Part shown: one piece after another, positions 10,888-19,947 of the stretch
Numbering within the stretch: the stretch's first letter is position 1
How the letters are laid out: each line of letters opens with the position of its first letter
NCBI RefSeq assembly: GCF_003751845.1
Contig: NZ_RJKQ01000005.1
Span: forward strand, 1 to 64,000
From: Enterobacter sp. BIGb0383
GTDB taxonomy: Bacteria > Pseudomonadota > Gammaproteobacteria > Enterobacterales > Enterobacteriaceae
DNA length: 64,000 bases
Reading direction: 5' to 3'
Program-made: the position numbers and the translations under genes
Notes under the pieces: model-generated
What the model saw: the letters and a program-made list of their open reading frames with translations, nothing else
The model's database searches: none
What the model was told of the DNA's origin: nothing

Positions 10888-12252
10888 TTAAACGGACGAC
10901 GCCAGCAGGCGTTGACGATTTCGCCACCAGCGCAGGCAATCAATCAGCACAAACAGCGCCAGACTTGCCCCCATGACCGGCAGTGCCAGCCCCAGCAGAA
11001 GCGCGATAGCCAGCGTGATGCCGCGCCCGACGCTCCCCAGCGCCAGCCAGCTTTGTAGCAGCGTGCGCACCGGGCTGGCAGCCGATCCCGTCGGACGGCG
11101 GATCCACCACATCCGGTAGCCAAAGAGGATCGACACACACAGCCCCAGACCAAAGATAATCAGCAGGATCTGGTTAGGCCAGCCAAACAGCACCCCCATA
11201 TGGAAATCGACGCCCCAGCGGGTCAGCTTCGCCATCAGCGGAAAATCGGCAAAACGGGTGCGGTCGATCACCGTCATCCTGCTGCCGTCGATGGCAACCG
11301 CATCCACCCGTGTCGGCCAGCTGCGGTCAATTTCCGTTACCGTCCAGGCCTTATCTGCCGCACGCGGAGGGCGGATCTCCAGCTTGTCGGCCGTCAGCCC
11401 CGCCGCCTGAGCAAGGTTCATCGCGTCATCAAACTGCGTTGGGAGCACCAATGTTTCCGGCTCAGAGGCGGCCGGATGATGCGCGTGATGCTCCGCGTGG
11501 GGATCGTGAGCCATCATCGCGCCGTCCAGTTGGGTATTCACCTGCGGGGTCAGCCAGTTAAAAGCGGATCGCATTTTGTCGACGTTAGCACCGGCCCACT
11601 GAGACCAGGTCAGGCCGGTCGCCGAGAACAGCAACATCCCCGCCAGCAGGCTCCAGCCCAGCACAACGTGCAGTCGTCGGGTGTTCTGGAAGCGGTTATT
11701 AATGCGGCGTTTTGGACGGGTAAAAAACCACAGCGCGATGCCGCCCAGCGCGGCAATCCACATCCAGGAGGCGGCCAGTTCGCTGTAGGCGCGGCCCGCA
11801 TTGCCCAGCAGCAGAGAGCGATGAGCATAATCAATCCACTGACGAAGCGGCAGGATCCCACTGGTGCCATACACCGTCATATCGCCTTTCACCTGCAGCG
11901 TAACGGGATCGATAAAGACCGCCCGGGTTTCAGACTCCCCTAATGCCGGGTCGGAGAACATCACCCGGGTCGTTTCCCCCGCGGTCAGGGACGGGCGTAC
12001 CGCGTAAAGCGACAGATGGCCGCCGGTAGCCTGTTGAGCAATGGCTATCTGCGGGCCAAGAGGCTGCCGCGCCCCCTGAACCTCACCGGAAAGCGCATCG
12101 TGATAGAGGGCGTTTTCCAGCTGTGGGGTGGCAACGTACAGCGTGCCGGTCAGCGCAGCCACGAAGATAAAGGGGCCGACGAACAGGCCGATATAGAAAT
12201 GGAGACGCCGCAGCAGGTCTGTCCATGCCGCGCGTGGAGTGCAGGTTGTCAT
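10888..12252 (-). CDS. PepSY domain inner-membrane protein
   Basis: This 454-residue polytopic membrane protein belongs to the PepSY-associated TM family, whose members are often linked to iron-siderophore reduction or copper handling. An N-terminal TM segment (LHFYIGLFVGPFIF) is followed by a periplasmic PepSY-like region, two central TM segments, a His-rich stretch (HDPHAEHHAHH) and two C-terminal TM segments. The ATG at 12250-12252 has AAGGAA 5 bases upstream; a TTG seven codons earlier is unlikely. It follows the DUF2946 gene by 54 bases, probably as an operon. Confidence 0.8.
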   Translation of the reverse strand: MTTCTPRAAWTDLLRRLHFYIGLFVGPFIFVAALTGTLYVATPQLENALYHDALSGEVQGARQPLGPQIAIAQQATGGHLSLYAVRPSLTAGETTRVMFSDPALGESETRAVFIDPVTLQVKGDMTVYGTSGILPLRQWIDYAHRSLLLGNAGRAYSELAASWMWIAALGGIALWFFTRPKRRINNRFQNTRRLHVVLGWSLLAGMLLFSATGLTWSQWAGANVDKMRSAFNWLTPQVNTQLDGAMMAHDPHAEHHAHHPAASEPETLVLPTQFDDAMNLAQAAGLTADKLEIRPPRAADKAWTVTEIDRSWPTRVDAVAIDGSRMTVIDRTRFADFPLMAKLTRWGVDFHMGVLFGWPNQILLIIFGLGLCVSILFGYRMWWIRRPTGSAASPVRTLLQSWLALGSVGRGITLAIALLLGLALPVMGASLALFVLIDCLRWWRNRQRLLASSV

Positions 12253-12306
12253 ACTTTTCCTTAATAAAAGCAAAAAGTTGTCGTGACGCTATCGCGCACA
12301 ACACTC

Positions 12307-12750
12307 TTATAAAATAAGGGTAAAAGCAGACGGGTGAGGCGGGGCGCGGGTATCCGGCCACTGCCAGGGGAAAAAGCGGCGGAAATGAACGCGTCGGTGC
12401 AGGGGCGCAGGTCGTTCGGGTGGGACACGTCCACACAGGAACAGCAGTACCAGCAGCATAACGCCGGTAACGTGTGCCAGCAGTACGCAGTAGCCGCAGG
12501 CCTCGGCATGGTCCACCGGCATCATGACCGGCGGCTCGCCATGCTGAGAATGGCTCTGCCCGCTATCATGGTGCATATGCGTCTTCGGCATCGCGCTCAT
12601 ATCATGATGCATACCCGGCATGGCGCTCATGGGATCTTTTTGCAGCGCAATGGAGATCAGCGGAGCGACAATAATCAACGCCATCGCAAACAGCGCAAGC
12701 CAGGCTGTTCTCACAAGGGTGTCGTTACGCGTCGTCATACATCCGCTCAT
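12307..12750 (-). CDS. DUF2946-type His/Met-rich membrane protein
   Basis: This small membrane protein (147 residues from 12750, or 143 from the ATG ending at 12738; the choice is uncertain) has one TM segment near residues 15-35, a Met/His-rich loop (MPGMHHDMSAMP, HMHHDSGQSHSQHG), a CGYC motif and a second TM segment, then a basic tail. This layout fits the DUF2946 family, usually found with copper or heme/siderophore genes. The loop suggests binding of a soft metal such as copper, which is an inference. It lies directly upstream of the PepSY gene. Confidence 0.7.
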   Translation of the reverse strand: MSGCMTTRNDTLVRTAWLALFAMALIIVAPLISIALQKDPMSAMPGMHHDMSAMPKTHMHHDSGQSHSQHGEPPVMMPVDHAEACGYCVLLAHVTGVMLLVLLFLCGRVPPERPAPLHRRVHFRRFFPWQWPDTRAPPHPSAFTLIL

Positions 12751-12810
12751 CCGGGTTTCAGTAGAGCCGGTAGTGTAATGGATTTATTGCCACAACGTTA
12801 ATATTAGATT

Positions 12811-12830
12811 GCCGCCCGTTGCCGGGCGGC
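12811..12830 (-). terminator. Hairpin ending the porin-phosphatase unit
   Basis: An 8-bp GC stem (GCCGCCCG / CGGGCGGC) with a 4-base loop lies 19 bases past the histidine phosphatase stop, followed on the minus strand by a T-containing AT-rich stretch. Confidence 0.6.
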
Positions 12831-12848
12831 TGCGTCAATCGCAGTGCG

Positions 12849-13604
12849 TTACGACTTCCCTTTTTCGACGTAGCTCATATCATCGATACTCTCGACGATA
12901 AACTGGCCTTTGTCCGTATAGCGAATGCGGGTCACGCTGGCATTGCCCAGCGGGCGGGTCACGGGGATATCGGTCATCTCATGGATCATCGCGGTGATTG
13001 CCATGCCGTGGGAAACAACCAGCACGTTACCACCGCCCTTCTCCTGTGCCTGCTTCGCAATCTTCGTTAACGCTTCCTGCATGCGACTTTTGACCTGCTG
13101 GTAGGTTTCCGCCTGCCCTGTTTGATCGACGGCCGCAATGGCATCGGTCATTCTGTTAATGGCAATATTGCCTTTAGCAAAGTCAGCCATCAGCGCGGCT
13201 TCCGAAGCATAACCAAGATGCTTCGCCGCCGGCCCCCACATATTGGGATCGAGGTCGCCCTCAAACTGACCAAAGCAAACTTCGCGCAGCTGGCGCATTT
13301 CCGTGATGTCCGCAGGCGCGCCTTTCGCTTCCAGAACGATGCGCGCCGTTTCCCGTGCGCGGCCAAGATCGCTGGAGTAGGTGGCGAGGAAATTGATATC
13401 TTTTACGCCCCGTCCCAGCTGCTTAGCCACCTCAATTCCCGGCGCGGTGAGAGGCGTATCGGCCCAGCCCTGCGCCCGGTGAACGGTATTAAACATCGTC
13501 TTACCATGTCGGGTGACATAGAGATACACATCGGCGGCAAACGCGTTTGCCGTGGCGAAGAACAAAATAAAAACGGTCAGACAAGCCTTTGCTAAAGTTT
13601 TCAT
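12849..13604 (-). CDS. Periplasmic histidine phosphatase family protein
   Basis: The 251-residue product has a signal peptide (cleavage after ANAFA, about residue 23) and then a phosphoglycerate-mutase-like histidine phosphatase domain. The phosphorylated-His motif RHG is at residues 32-34, the second Arg lies in SSDLGRARETAR and the C-terminal His in VVSHGMAI. Family members act as acid phosphatases or phytase-like enzymes. It starts 17 bases after the porin stop codon on the same strand, so the two are probably co-transcribed: porin entry and phosphate removal may serve one substrate, which is unknown. Confidence 0.82.
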   Translation of the reverse strand: MKTLAKACLTVFILFFATANAFAADVYLYVTRHGKTMFNTVHRAQGWADTPLTAPGIEVAKQLGRGVKDINFLATYSSDLGRARETARIVLEAKGAPADITEMRQLREVCFGQFEGDLDPNMWGPAAKHLGYASEAALMADFAKGNIAINRMTDAIAAVDQTGQAETYQQVKSRMQEALTKIAKQAQEKGGGNVLVVSHGMAITAMIHEMTDIPVTRPLGNASVTRIRYTDKGQFIVESIDDMSYVEKGKS

Positions 13605-13621
13605 TATATTTCCCTGGTGTA

Positions 13622-14956
13622 TTACAGAAGGTTAAACTTGTAGTCGATAATGATTTCACCGGATAAATTAGGTGAGCGCTGATAATGCCCCTCGCTATTT
13701 AAGCGCGGCGTTTTATTATCCTGTTTGTAAGACCAGCCATAGCCAAACATCGAGAAGACCGAGAGGTTTTTAAATCTGCCTTCGGCAGGTGCCCAGTGAT
13801 TAATAAGACTCACCTCTCCCGTTCTTATGGTGTTATTACTGAAGTTAAACTGACCATAATTAAGCTGCAACCCGGTGGTGATCCCCTTCACGAACTGATA
13901 TTCCCCAAGCGTTGTTAATGCAAGCTCACCATCGCGCATGTAATCAACCCCGGCGCTGGTCATGGCATTAAAGCGACCGCGCATATTCTTTGCGATATGG
14001 CGATCGTAATAGCCTAACCCGGAATTTTTTTGCGCATCGGTCCAGCCCAGACCAAATTTGATGCTCCAGTCCGGCTCCTGCCACTTCACATCTGCCGCAT
14101 AGTGCCAGGCACTATCATCAAAGGCTTTGCGGCTGGCGCTCATGCTGTCGTACTTTCCGAGGGCCTGGGTGCCGTAAATCTGGCTGCCCAGCGTTAGTTT
14201 CTTCTCGGGACGCCACGCCATTTCGATCACCTGACGCGTCAGGTAGCTCTCAGCCTCACCGTAGTTCAGGGAGAGAAGCAGCGCGGGATCTTTCCAGGTT
14301 GCGCCGAGAGTAGAAATAGAGGAAATACGCTGTTTATCGGCGGTCAGGAACGCGGTTTTATTCGGCGAGTCACGGTTAATTCCGCTGGTGACCCACGCCG
14401 CATCGACGAACAGATTGTCCGCATGCAGCCTGGCGCTGTAGCCCGCATAGCTGTTCTGCGTCAGACGGTGGGAAGCCGTCAGCACGCCGTAGTTTTTCAG
14501 CACCTGCCAACCGGCTTTTGCATTCAACCCAAGGCTTTCATCACCGAGCTTGAGCTTCAGATAACGCTGGCCGAGCTTGTTATAGCCTTTGGCATTGCCC
14601 TTCTCAAAGCCCGCACCGTCGTTATAGAGCAGCGCACGCGTGGAGAAGTAATCACTGGCGGCAAGTTTAATCACCCCGGTGTAAGAAGCATCAAAACCAA
14701 TGGTGTCAAACAGATACCCCGAACGGTAATCCAGCGTTATCGCCTGCCCCCAGGCATTGTGTACTTCTTTAGGCTGCGACTCGTCCTCTTTTAAATACTT
14801 CCAGTAATTTCTGGCATTGAGCGTTAAGTGTGACTGGCTAAACAACGGCGCATCCGCCCATCCGCCCTCTATAAAAGGGCCAGGCGGTTGTGCCGCTGAA
14901 GCACAGCCCACCGATAACATAAAAAGCGTGCCTGCATATTTGGTTATTTTCCTCAT
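13622..14956 (-). CDS. OprD-family outer membrane porin
   Basis: The 444-residue product (MRKITKYAGTLF start) has a signal peptide ending near SAAQ and alternating aromatic beta-strand segments ending in a C-terminal IIIDYKFNLL, as expected for a barrel. The opening GPFIEGGWADAPLF and LTLNARNYW resemble OprD-type specific channels, which import amino acids, peptides or chitosugars. AGGGGA precedes the ATG at 14956; the upstream extension of the frame is a spacer. Only 35 bases separate the start from a strong terminator, so transcription probably begins in the leader upstream. The substrate is unknown. Confidence 0.75.
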   Translation of the reverse strand: MRKITKYAGTLFMLSVGCASAAQPPGPFIEGGWADAPLFSQSHLTLNARNYWKYLKEDESQPKEVHNAWGQAITLDYRSGYLFDTIGFDASYTGVIKLAASDYFSTRALLYNDGAGFEKGNAKGYNKLGQRYLKLKLGDESLGLNAKAGWQVLKNYGVLTASHRLTQNSYAGYSARLHADNLFVDAAWVTSGINRDSPNKTAFLTADKQRISSISTLGATWKDPALLLSLNYGEAESYLTRQVIEMAWRPEKKLTLGSQIYGTQALGKYDSMSASRKAFDDSAWHYAADVKWQEPDWSIKFGLGWTDAQKNSGLGYYDRHIAKNMRGRFNAMTSAGVDYMRDGELALTTLGEYQFVKGITTGLQLNYGQFNFSNNTIRTGEVSLINHWAPAEGRFKNLSVFSMFGYGWSYKQDNKTPRLNSEGHYQRSPNLSGEIIIDYKFNLL

Positions 14957-14991
14957 AGCATCCCCTGCGTTGATTTTTAGTTTCCATGACA

Positions 14992-15098
14992 CAAAAAAAA
15001 ACCTGAACCCCATATCACTGGGGTTCAGGTTTTGCCTGCGTAAATCGCAGTCACAATCCGTTTTGAGGAAAATAAAGCATCACTGGGCCGAGGTAAAA
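14992..15098 (-). ncRNA. Candidate sRNA or terminated leader upstream of the porin
   Basis: On the minus strand a perfect -10 TATAAT (15105-15110) is followed by about 107 bases with a small CTGCG/CGCAG hairpin and then a perfect 12-bp stem (15001-15012 with 15019-15030) and nine T. These are typical parts of an Hfq-type small RNA or an attenuated leader. The segment 15064-15075 is perfectly complementary, over 12 nt, to bases 14944-14955 of the porin mRNA, covering part of its AUG and codons 2-5. The -35 is weak. A nine-codon frame (15051-15080, MLYFPQNGL) lies within it. No known sRNA was recognised. Confidence 0.6.
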
Positions 15099-15110
15099 AG
15101 CTTTATTATA

Positions 15111-15407
15111 AAAAGGATCGTTTATGTGATAGATAACGCACTTAGCTCTACAAATGAAATAACATTGCATTTATTTCCATATGCAGCGCCGAATAGCGCC
15201 GTGAATTATATAAAGCATTATTTAACAATATTCGGTTAAATGAATTATTAACATGCCGTGTAAATTTGAGTTAAATACCCTACCAATTTTGAATCTGGCC
15301 AGAAAATCGGGTCGATGATAAAGTATCTCGTTGATTTTATTCAGCGAATACTGTCGGCAGATGGACTCTGTCGTTCTTAAATAAAGATAAACATTACAGG
15401 AATGTCA
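15111..15407. other. AT-rich divergent intergenic region
   Basis: This stretch separates the candidate leader RNA (minus) from the secreted-protein gene (plus). It is AT-rich and must hold the promoters of both, but no well-spaced -35/-10 pair stands out for the plus-strand gene. No gene was seen. Confidence 0.5.
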
Positions 15408-16076
15408 ATGAAACACTCCCTGAAGATCGCACTTCCTTCACTTATGCTTTCCATCGCTTTCTCTTCACACGCAGCAGACACCCTGGCGCCAACCGCCGTT
15501 GCCGATCTCTATATCCGCACGCTGGTGAACCATGATGAACAGGCCATCAGCAAACTTAACGACTACCTGCGCCCCGACCGTCTGCGCTCAGGCCGTAGCG
15601 CCGACTATGCAAGCGCTGCCGATCTGAAAGCCGCAGATAAAGCCTTCCCGGGTGAAATCGCCGATATGGCGATGCCGCTCTTCCCTGAAGCAGTACGTGG
15701 CTCACTGAAAGCCCCGCTGATTGAACTGATGACTACCGTGCAGAAAGCCCGCCAGTCGTCCCAGTGTAAAGCGCTCTCCGCAGGTGAAGCACAGAAAGAT
15801 GCCAACGGCGTCCTGACGACAGAAGTGGCCTTCTCCTGTACGCTGGTGAAAACCAACGAAACATGGGCTAACGGCATCCATCGTATTGCCAAAAGCAACT
15901 GCAGTGCCGCTGAGTGCACCAGCGAACTGAAGAAACTGCAGGCAACCTATACCGTACCGGCCAGCTTTGAGTACAAAGGCACTTTCGCCATCAGCATGGT
16001 ACCGCAGGACAAAGACACCGCATGGCGCAACGATTTCGCCCGCGAAACCTTTGATGAGATGTTCAGCGATCTTTGA
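15408..16076 (+). CDS. Secreted protein of unknown function
   Basis: The 222-residue product has a clear signal peptide (MKHSLKIALPSLMLSIAFSSHA, cleavage before ADT). The mature part is mostly helical with four cysteines (QCKAL, FSCTL, SNCSAAECTS) that could form two disulfides in the periplasm. The ATG at 15408 is preferred over the ATG at 15402 because CAGGA lies 6 bases before it and abuts the other. No family was recognised. It is transcribed alone, divergently from the porin leader and convergently with the rplS operon. Confidence 0.75.
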   Translation: MKHSLKIALPSLMLSIAFSSHAADTLAPTAVADLYIRTLVNHDEQAISKLNDYLRPDRLRSGRSADYASAADLKAADKAFPGEIADMAMPLFPEAVRGSLKAPLIELMTTVQKARQSSQCKALSAGEAQKDANGVLTTEVAFSCTLVKTNETWANGIHRIAKSNCSAAECTSELKKLQATYTVPASFEYKGTFAISMVPQDKDTAWRNDFARETFDEMFSDL

Positions 16077-16097
16077 TTCGCGCAACACTCCGCGATC

Positions 16098-16128
16098 AAA
16101 AAAGGGGCCAGCAGATGCTGACCCCTTA
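16098..16128 (-). terminator. rpsP-rimM-trmD-rplS operon terminator
   Basis: An AAGGGGCCAGC / GCTGACCCCTT stem with one mismatch and an A7 run on the plus strand gives a T7 tract after the minus-strand hairpin, 38 bases past rplS. It may also end the plus-strand secreted-protein gene. Confidence 0.88.
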
Positions 16129-16165
16129 TTTACAACAAGCTTTTGGATGTCGCTAAAGCGATACC

Positions 16166-16516
<351 letters not shown>

Positions 16517-16556
16517 TTAATCTCTTATCCTGGGTAAACTGATATTCGGGAGCGGA

Positions 16557-17324
16557 TTACGCTTGCCCATCATGTTTATGTTGCTGTTGCGCGTGCTCTT
16601 TTTTGAACTCGGCCAGCAACCGTACTTGCTCTTCAGTCAGAGCCAGGTTTTCCAGAAGTTCAGGTCTTCTAAGCCAGGTTCGGCCCAGCGACTGCTTCAA
16701 ACGCCAGCGACGTATTCCGGCATGGTTCCCCGACAGTAAAACTGACGGTACTTCCATCCCTTCTAACACTTCAGGACGCGTATAGTGTGGACAGTCCAGC
16801 AACCCTTCAGCAAAGGAATCTTCCGTTGCCGATGCTTCATGTCCCAGTACGCCCGGAATAAACCGGGAAACTGAGTCAATCAGCGTCATTGCTGGTAACT
16901 CACCACCGCTGAGAACGTAATCGCCGATTGACCATTCTTCATCAATTTCGGTTTGAATCACGCGCTCATCGATACCTTCGTAGCGACCGCACACCAGAAT
17001 CAGTTTCTGATTCGTTGCCAGTTCGCTGACGCCCGCTTGATCAAGCTTGCGTCCCTGAGGTGACAGATAAATCACCTTTGCGCCTTCACCAGCCGCGGCT
17101 TTTGCTGCATGAATAGCATCCCGCAAGGGTTGCACCATCATTAGCATCCCCGGTCCGCCGCCGTAAGGACGTTCGTCCACGGTACGGTGCCGGTCATGAG
17201 CGAAGTCGCGAGGACTCCAGCTCTCGATGCTCAGCAGGCCACTTTTTACTGCCCGGCCAGTTACCCCGTAATCGGTAATCGCGCGGAACATTTCTGGAAA
17301 CAGGCTTATTATGCCAATCCACAT
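16557..17324 (-). CDS. trmD: tRNA (guanine-N1-)-methyltransferase
   Basis: TrmD methylates G37 of tRNAs reading CNN/GGG-type codons, preventing +1 frameshifting. The 255-residue product is a SPOUT enzyme: the trefoil-knot AdoMet site is seen in [22 protein letters not shown] and the [11 protein letters not shown] segment. It lies between rimM and rplS in the ribosomal operon. Confidence 0.97.
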   Translation of the reverse strand: MWIGIISLFPEMFRAITDYGVTGRAVKSGLLSIESWSPRDFAHDRHRTVDERPYGGGPGMLMMVQPLRDAIHAAKAAAGEGAKVIYLSPQGRKLDQAGVSELATNQKLILVCGRYEGIDERVIQTEIDEEWSIGDYVLSGGELPAMTLIDSVSRFIPGVLGHEASATEDSFAEGLLDCPHYTRPEVLEGMEVPSVLLSGNHAGIRRWRLKQSLGRTWLRRPELLENLALTEEQVRLLAEFKKEHAQQQHKHDGQA

Positions 17325-17355
17325 AACGCCGTCTTATTACCGTTTATCCGGTGGT

Positions 17356-17904
17356 TTAAAAACCAGGATCCCACTCTACCTCGATTGAACGAGTCGCGAG
17401 ATCGACTTTCTTGATAACCTGCCCATCGAGGAACGGAACCAGCCGCTCCTTGATACCGAACGCATCTTTCAGGTTTGCCTTAATGACGAGAACGTCATTC
17501 GACCCGGTTTCCATCATATCGATGACTTTACCAAGGCCATAACCTTCGGAAGTGACCACCTGGCAACCAATAAGGTCTTTCCAGTAGTAGTCGCCCTCTC
17601 CCAGCTGCGGCAGCTGCGAAGAATCCACGACAATTTCGCAATTAGTCAGGATATTCGCGGCATCACGATCTTCAATGCCTTTCAGCTTGATGATGATGTC
17701 CTGATTGTGGTGGCGCCAGCTTTCCAGCTCAATCGCCTGCCACTGACCCGCCTTCTGGATAAACCAGGGCTGATAGTCAAAGATACTGTCGGCATGCTCG
17801 GTGGAAGAAAACACTCTGAGCCAACCACGAATCCCGTAGGAAGAACCAATTTTGCCGAGAACAATCGGCTCAACAGGAACTTGTGCGGCGAGTTGCTTGC
17901 TCAT
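17356..17904 (-). CDS. rimM: Ribosome maturation factor RimM
   Basis: RimM assists 30S head assembly around S19. The 182-residue protein has an N-terminal RimM barrel and a C-terminal PRC-barrel domain ([11 protein letters not shown] onward, ending IEVEWDPGF). The start is taken at the second of two adjacent ATGs (17902-17904) to match E. coli MSKQL; the ATG at 17905-17907 is equally possible. It follows rpsP by 18 bases. Confidence 0.95.
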   Translation of the reverse strand: MSKQLAAQVPVEPIVLGKIGSSYGIRGWLRVFSSTEHADSIFDYQPWFIQKAGQWQAIELESWRHHNQDIIIKLKGIEDRDAANILTNCEIVVDSSQLPQLGEGDYYWKDLIGCQVVTSEGYGLGKVIDMMETGSNDVLVIKANLKDAFGIKERLVPFLDGQVIKKVDLATRSIEVEWDPGF

Positions 17905-17922
17905 CATGACCACCGTGACAGA

Positions 17923-18231
<309 letters not shown>

Positions 18232-18245
18232 TTAAAAGCCCGAAA

Positions 18246-18273
18246 ATTTTACTGATTTCTGGGGAAATTGCAA
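18246..18273 (-). promoter_or_regulatory. rpsP operon promoter
   Basis: On the minus strand a -35 TTGCAA (18268-18273), a 16-base spacer and a -10 TAAAAT (18246-18251) lie about 75 bases before rpsP. Confidence 0.65.
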
Positions 18274-18300
18274 TCAACAGTTAATAACTCTGATGCAAAA

Positions 18301-18418
18301 GGCCGTCGGCGGTGCAGCCAGTTTGGTGCCGGCGTGCGCGCAGCCACCGGAGCGTACACGTAGTACGTGAGGATGGCGAGCACACCCCGGTGCCAAAATG
18401 GCAAACAAGCCAGGCCGT
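18301..18418. repeat. Imperfect long palindrome between ffh and rpsP
   Basis: A GC-rich stretch of about 118 bases begins and ends with GGCC and is centred on the perfect palindrome CACGTAGTACGTG (18357-18369). The arms pair imperfectly (GGTGCCGG against CCGGTGCC). It looks like an enterobacterial intergenic palindromic repeat and could fold at the 3' end of the ffh transcript. Only one copy was seen in this window. Confidence 0.45.
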
Positions 18419-18420
18419 TA

Positions 18421-19782
18421 TTAGCGTCCAGGGAAGCCGGGGGGCATCATACCCTTCATGCCACGCATCATTTTCGCCATCCCGCCCTTCTTCATTTTCT
18501 TCATCATGCGCTGCATGTCGTCGAACTGTTTCAGGAGACGGTTAACGTCCTGCACCTGCATGCCACAGCCTGCGGCAATACGGCGCTTGCGGGAGCCTTT
18601 GATGATTTCAGGCTTCGCGCGCTCTTTCAGCGTCATCGAGTTGATGATCGCTTCCATCCGCACCAGCACCTTGTCATCCATCTGGGATTTGACGTTATCG
18701 GGGATCTGGCCCATGCCCGGCAGCTTGCCCATCAGGCTTGCCATGCCGCCCATGTTTTTCATCTGGCGCAGCTGCTCAAGGAAGTCGGTCAGGTCGAAGC
18801 CGTCGCCTTTCTTCAGCTTGGAGGCGAGTTTTTCAGCCTGGGCGCGGTCAACCTTGCTTTCGATATCTTCGATCAGCGACAGCACGTCGCCCATACCGAG
18901 GATACGGGAGGCGATACGATCCGGGTGGAACGGCTCCAGCGCTTCGGTTTTCTCACCGACGCCGAGGAACTTGATCGGCTTGCCGGTAATATGACGAATA
19001 GAGAGGGCCGCACCGCCGCGGGCGTCACCGTCGACTTTAGTCAGCACCACGCCGGTTAATGGCAGGGCTTCGTTAAAGGCTTTCGCGGTGTTGGCGGCAT
19101 CCTGACCGGTCATGGCATCGACAACAAACAGGGTTTCCACCGGATTGATGGAGGCATGCACCTGTTTGATTTCATCCATCATCGCTTCGTCAACGTGCAG
19201 ACGACCGGCGGTATCCACCAGCAGCACGTCGTAGAATTTCAGCTTCGCTTCTTTGAGCGCAGCGTTAACGATATCGACCGGCTTCTGAGCCACGTCTGAC
19301 GGGAAGAAATCGACGCCGACCTGCTCGGCCAGGGTCTCCAGCTGTTTGATCGCCGCCGGGCGATAGACGTCCGCGGAAACCACCAGCACTTTCTTCTTGT
19401 GCTTCTCATGCAGGAACTTACCGAGCTTACCGACGCTGGTCGTTTTACCGGCACCCTGCAGGCCCGCCATCAGCACCACGGCCGGCGGCTGTGCTGCCAG
19501 ATTCAGCGTCTGGTTCTCTTCGCCCATCGCCGCAACCAGCTCGCCGCGCACGATTTTGACGAACTCCTGACCCGGGGTCAGGCTCTTATTAACGTCATGG
19601 CCAACCGCTTTCTCTTTGACGCGGTTGATAAAATCACGCACTACCGGCAGCGCAACGTCCGCTTCCAGCAGCGCCATGCGCACTTCGCGCAGGGTGTCTT
19701 TAATATTGTCTTCGGTCAGACGTCCACGGCCGCTGATGTTGCGCAGCGTCTTCGATAAACGGTCGGTTAAATTATCAAACAT
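18421..19782 (-). CDS. ffh: Signal recognition particle GTPase Ffh
   Basis: Ffh binds 4.5S RNA and signal sequences of nascent membrane proteins and delivers them to FtsY at the inner membrane. The 453-residue product has the NG GTPase domain (GLQGAGKTT near residue 109, VDTAGR, TKVDGDARGG) and the methionine-rich M domain ending MMRGMKGMMPPGFPGR. It is transcribed alone, divergently from ypjD. Confidence 0.98.
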   Translation of the reverse strand: MFDNLTDRLSKTLRNISGRGRLTEDNIKDTLREVRMALLEADVALPVVRDFINRVKEKAVGHDVNKSLTPGQEFVKIVRGELVAAMGEENQTLNLAAQPPAVVLMAGLQGAGKTTSVGKLGKFLHEKHKKKVLVVSADVYRPAAIKQLETLAEQVGVDFFPSDVAQKPVDIVNAALKEAKLKFYDVLLVDTAGRLHVDEAMMDEIKQVHASINPVETLFVVDAMTGQDAANTAKAFNEALPLTGVVLTKVDGDARGGAALSIRHITGKPIKFLGVGEKTEALEPFHPDRIASRILGMGDVLSLIEDIESKVDRAQAEKLASKLKKGDGFDLTDFLEQLRQMKNMGGMASLMGKLPGMGQIPDNVKSQMDDKVLVRMEAIINSMTLKERAKPEIIKGSRKRRIAAGCGMQVQDVNRLLKQFDDMQRMMKKMKKGGMAKMMRGMKGMMPPGFPGR

Positions 19783-19947
19783 TGTCTCTCGCCTGAGGTG
19801 GAAACGGTCGGCCGCCGCAGCGACACAAAGCCAGAAATTTGGGGGAGTATAACACGACCGACAACGAGTTGTGATGCAACGGTTGGAGCCAGCGCACGCT
19901 AACGCTATACTGCTTCTCTTTACGTCTTGCCAACTGTCGACACCTAT

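Noticed and set aside
14992..15098. Identifying the porin leader RNA as ChiX or another known enteric sRNA
   Set aside because: Neither the seed nor the terminator matches remembered sequences of ChiX, OmrA/B, CyaR, RybB or Spot 42.
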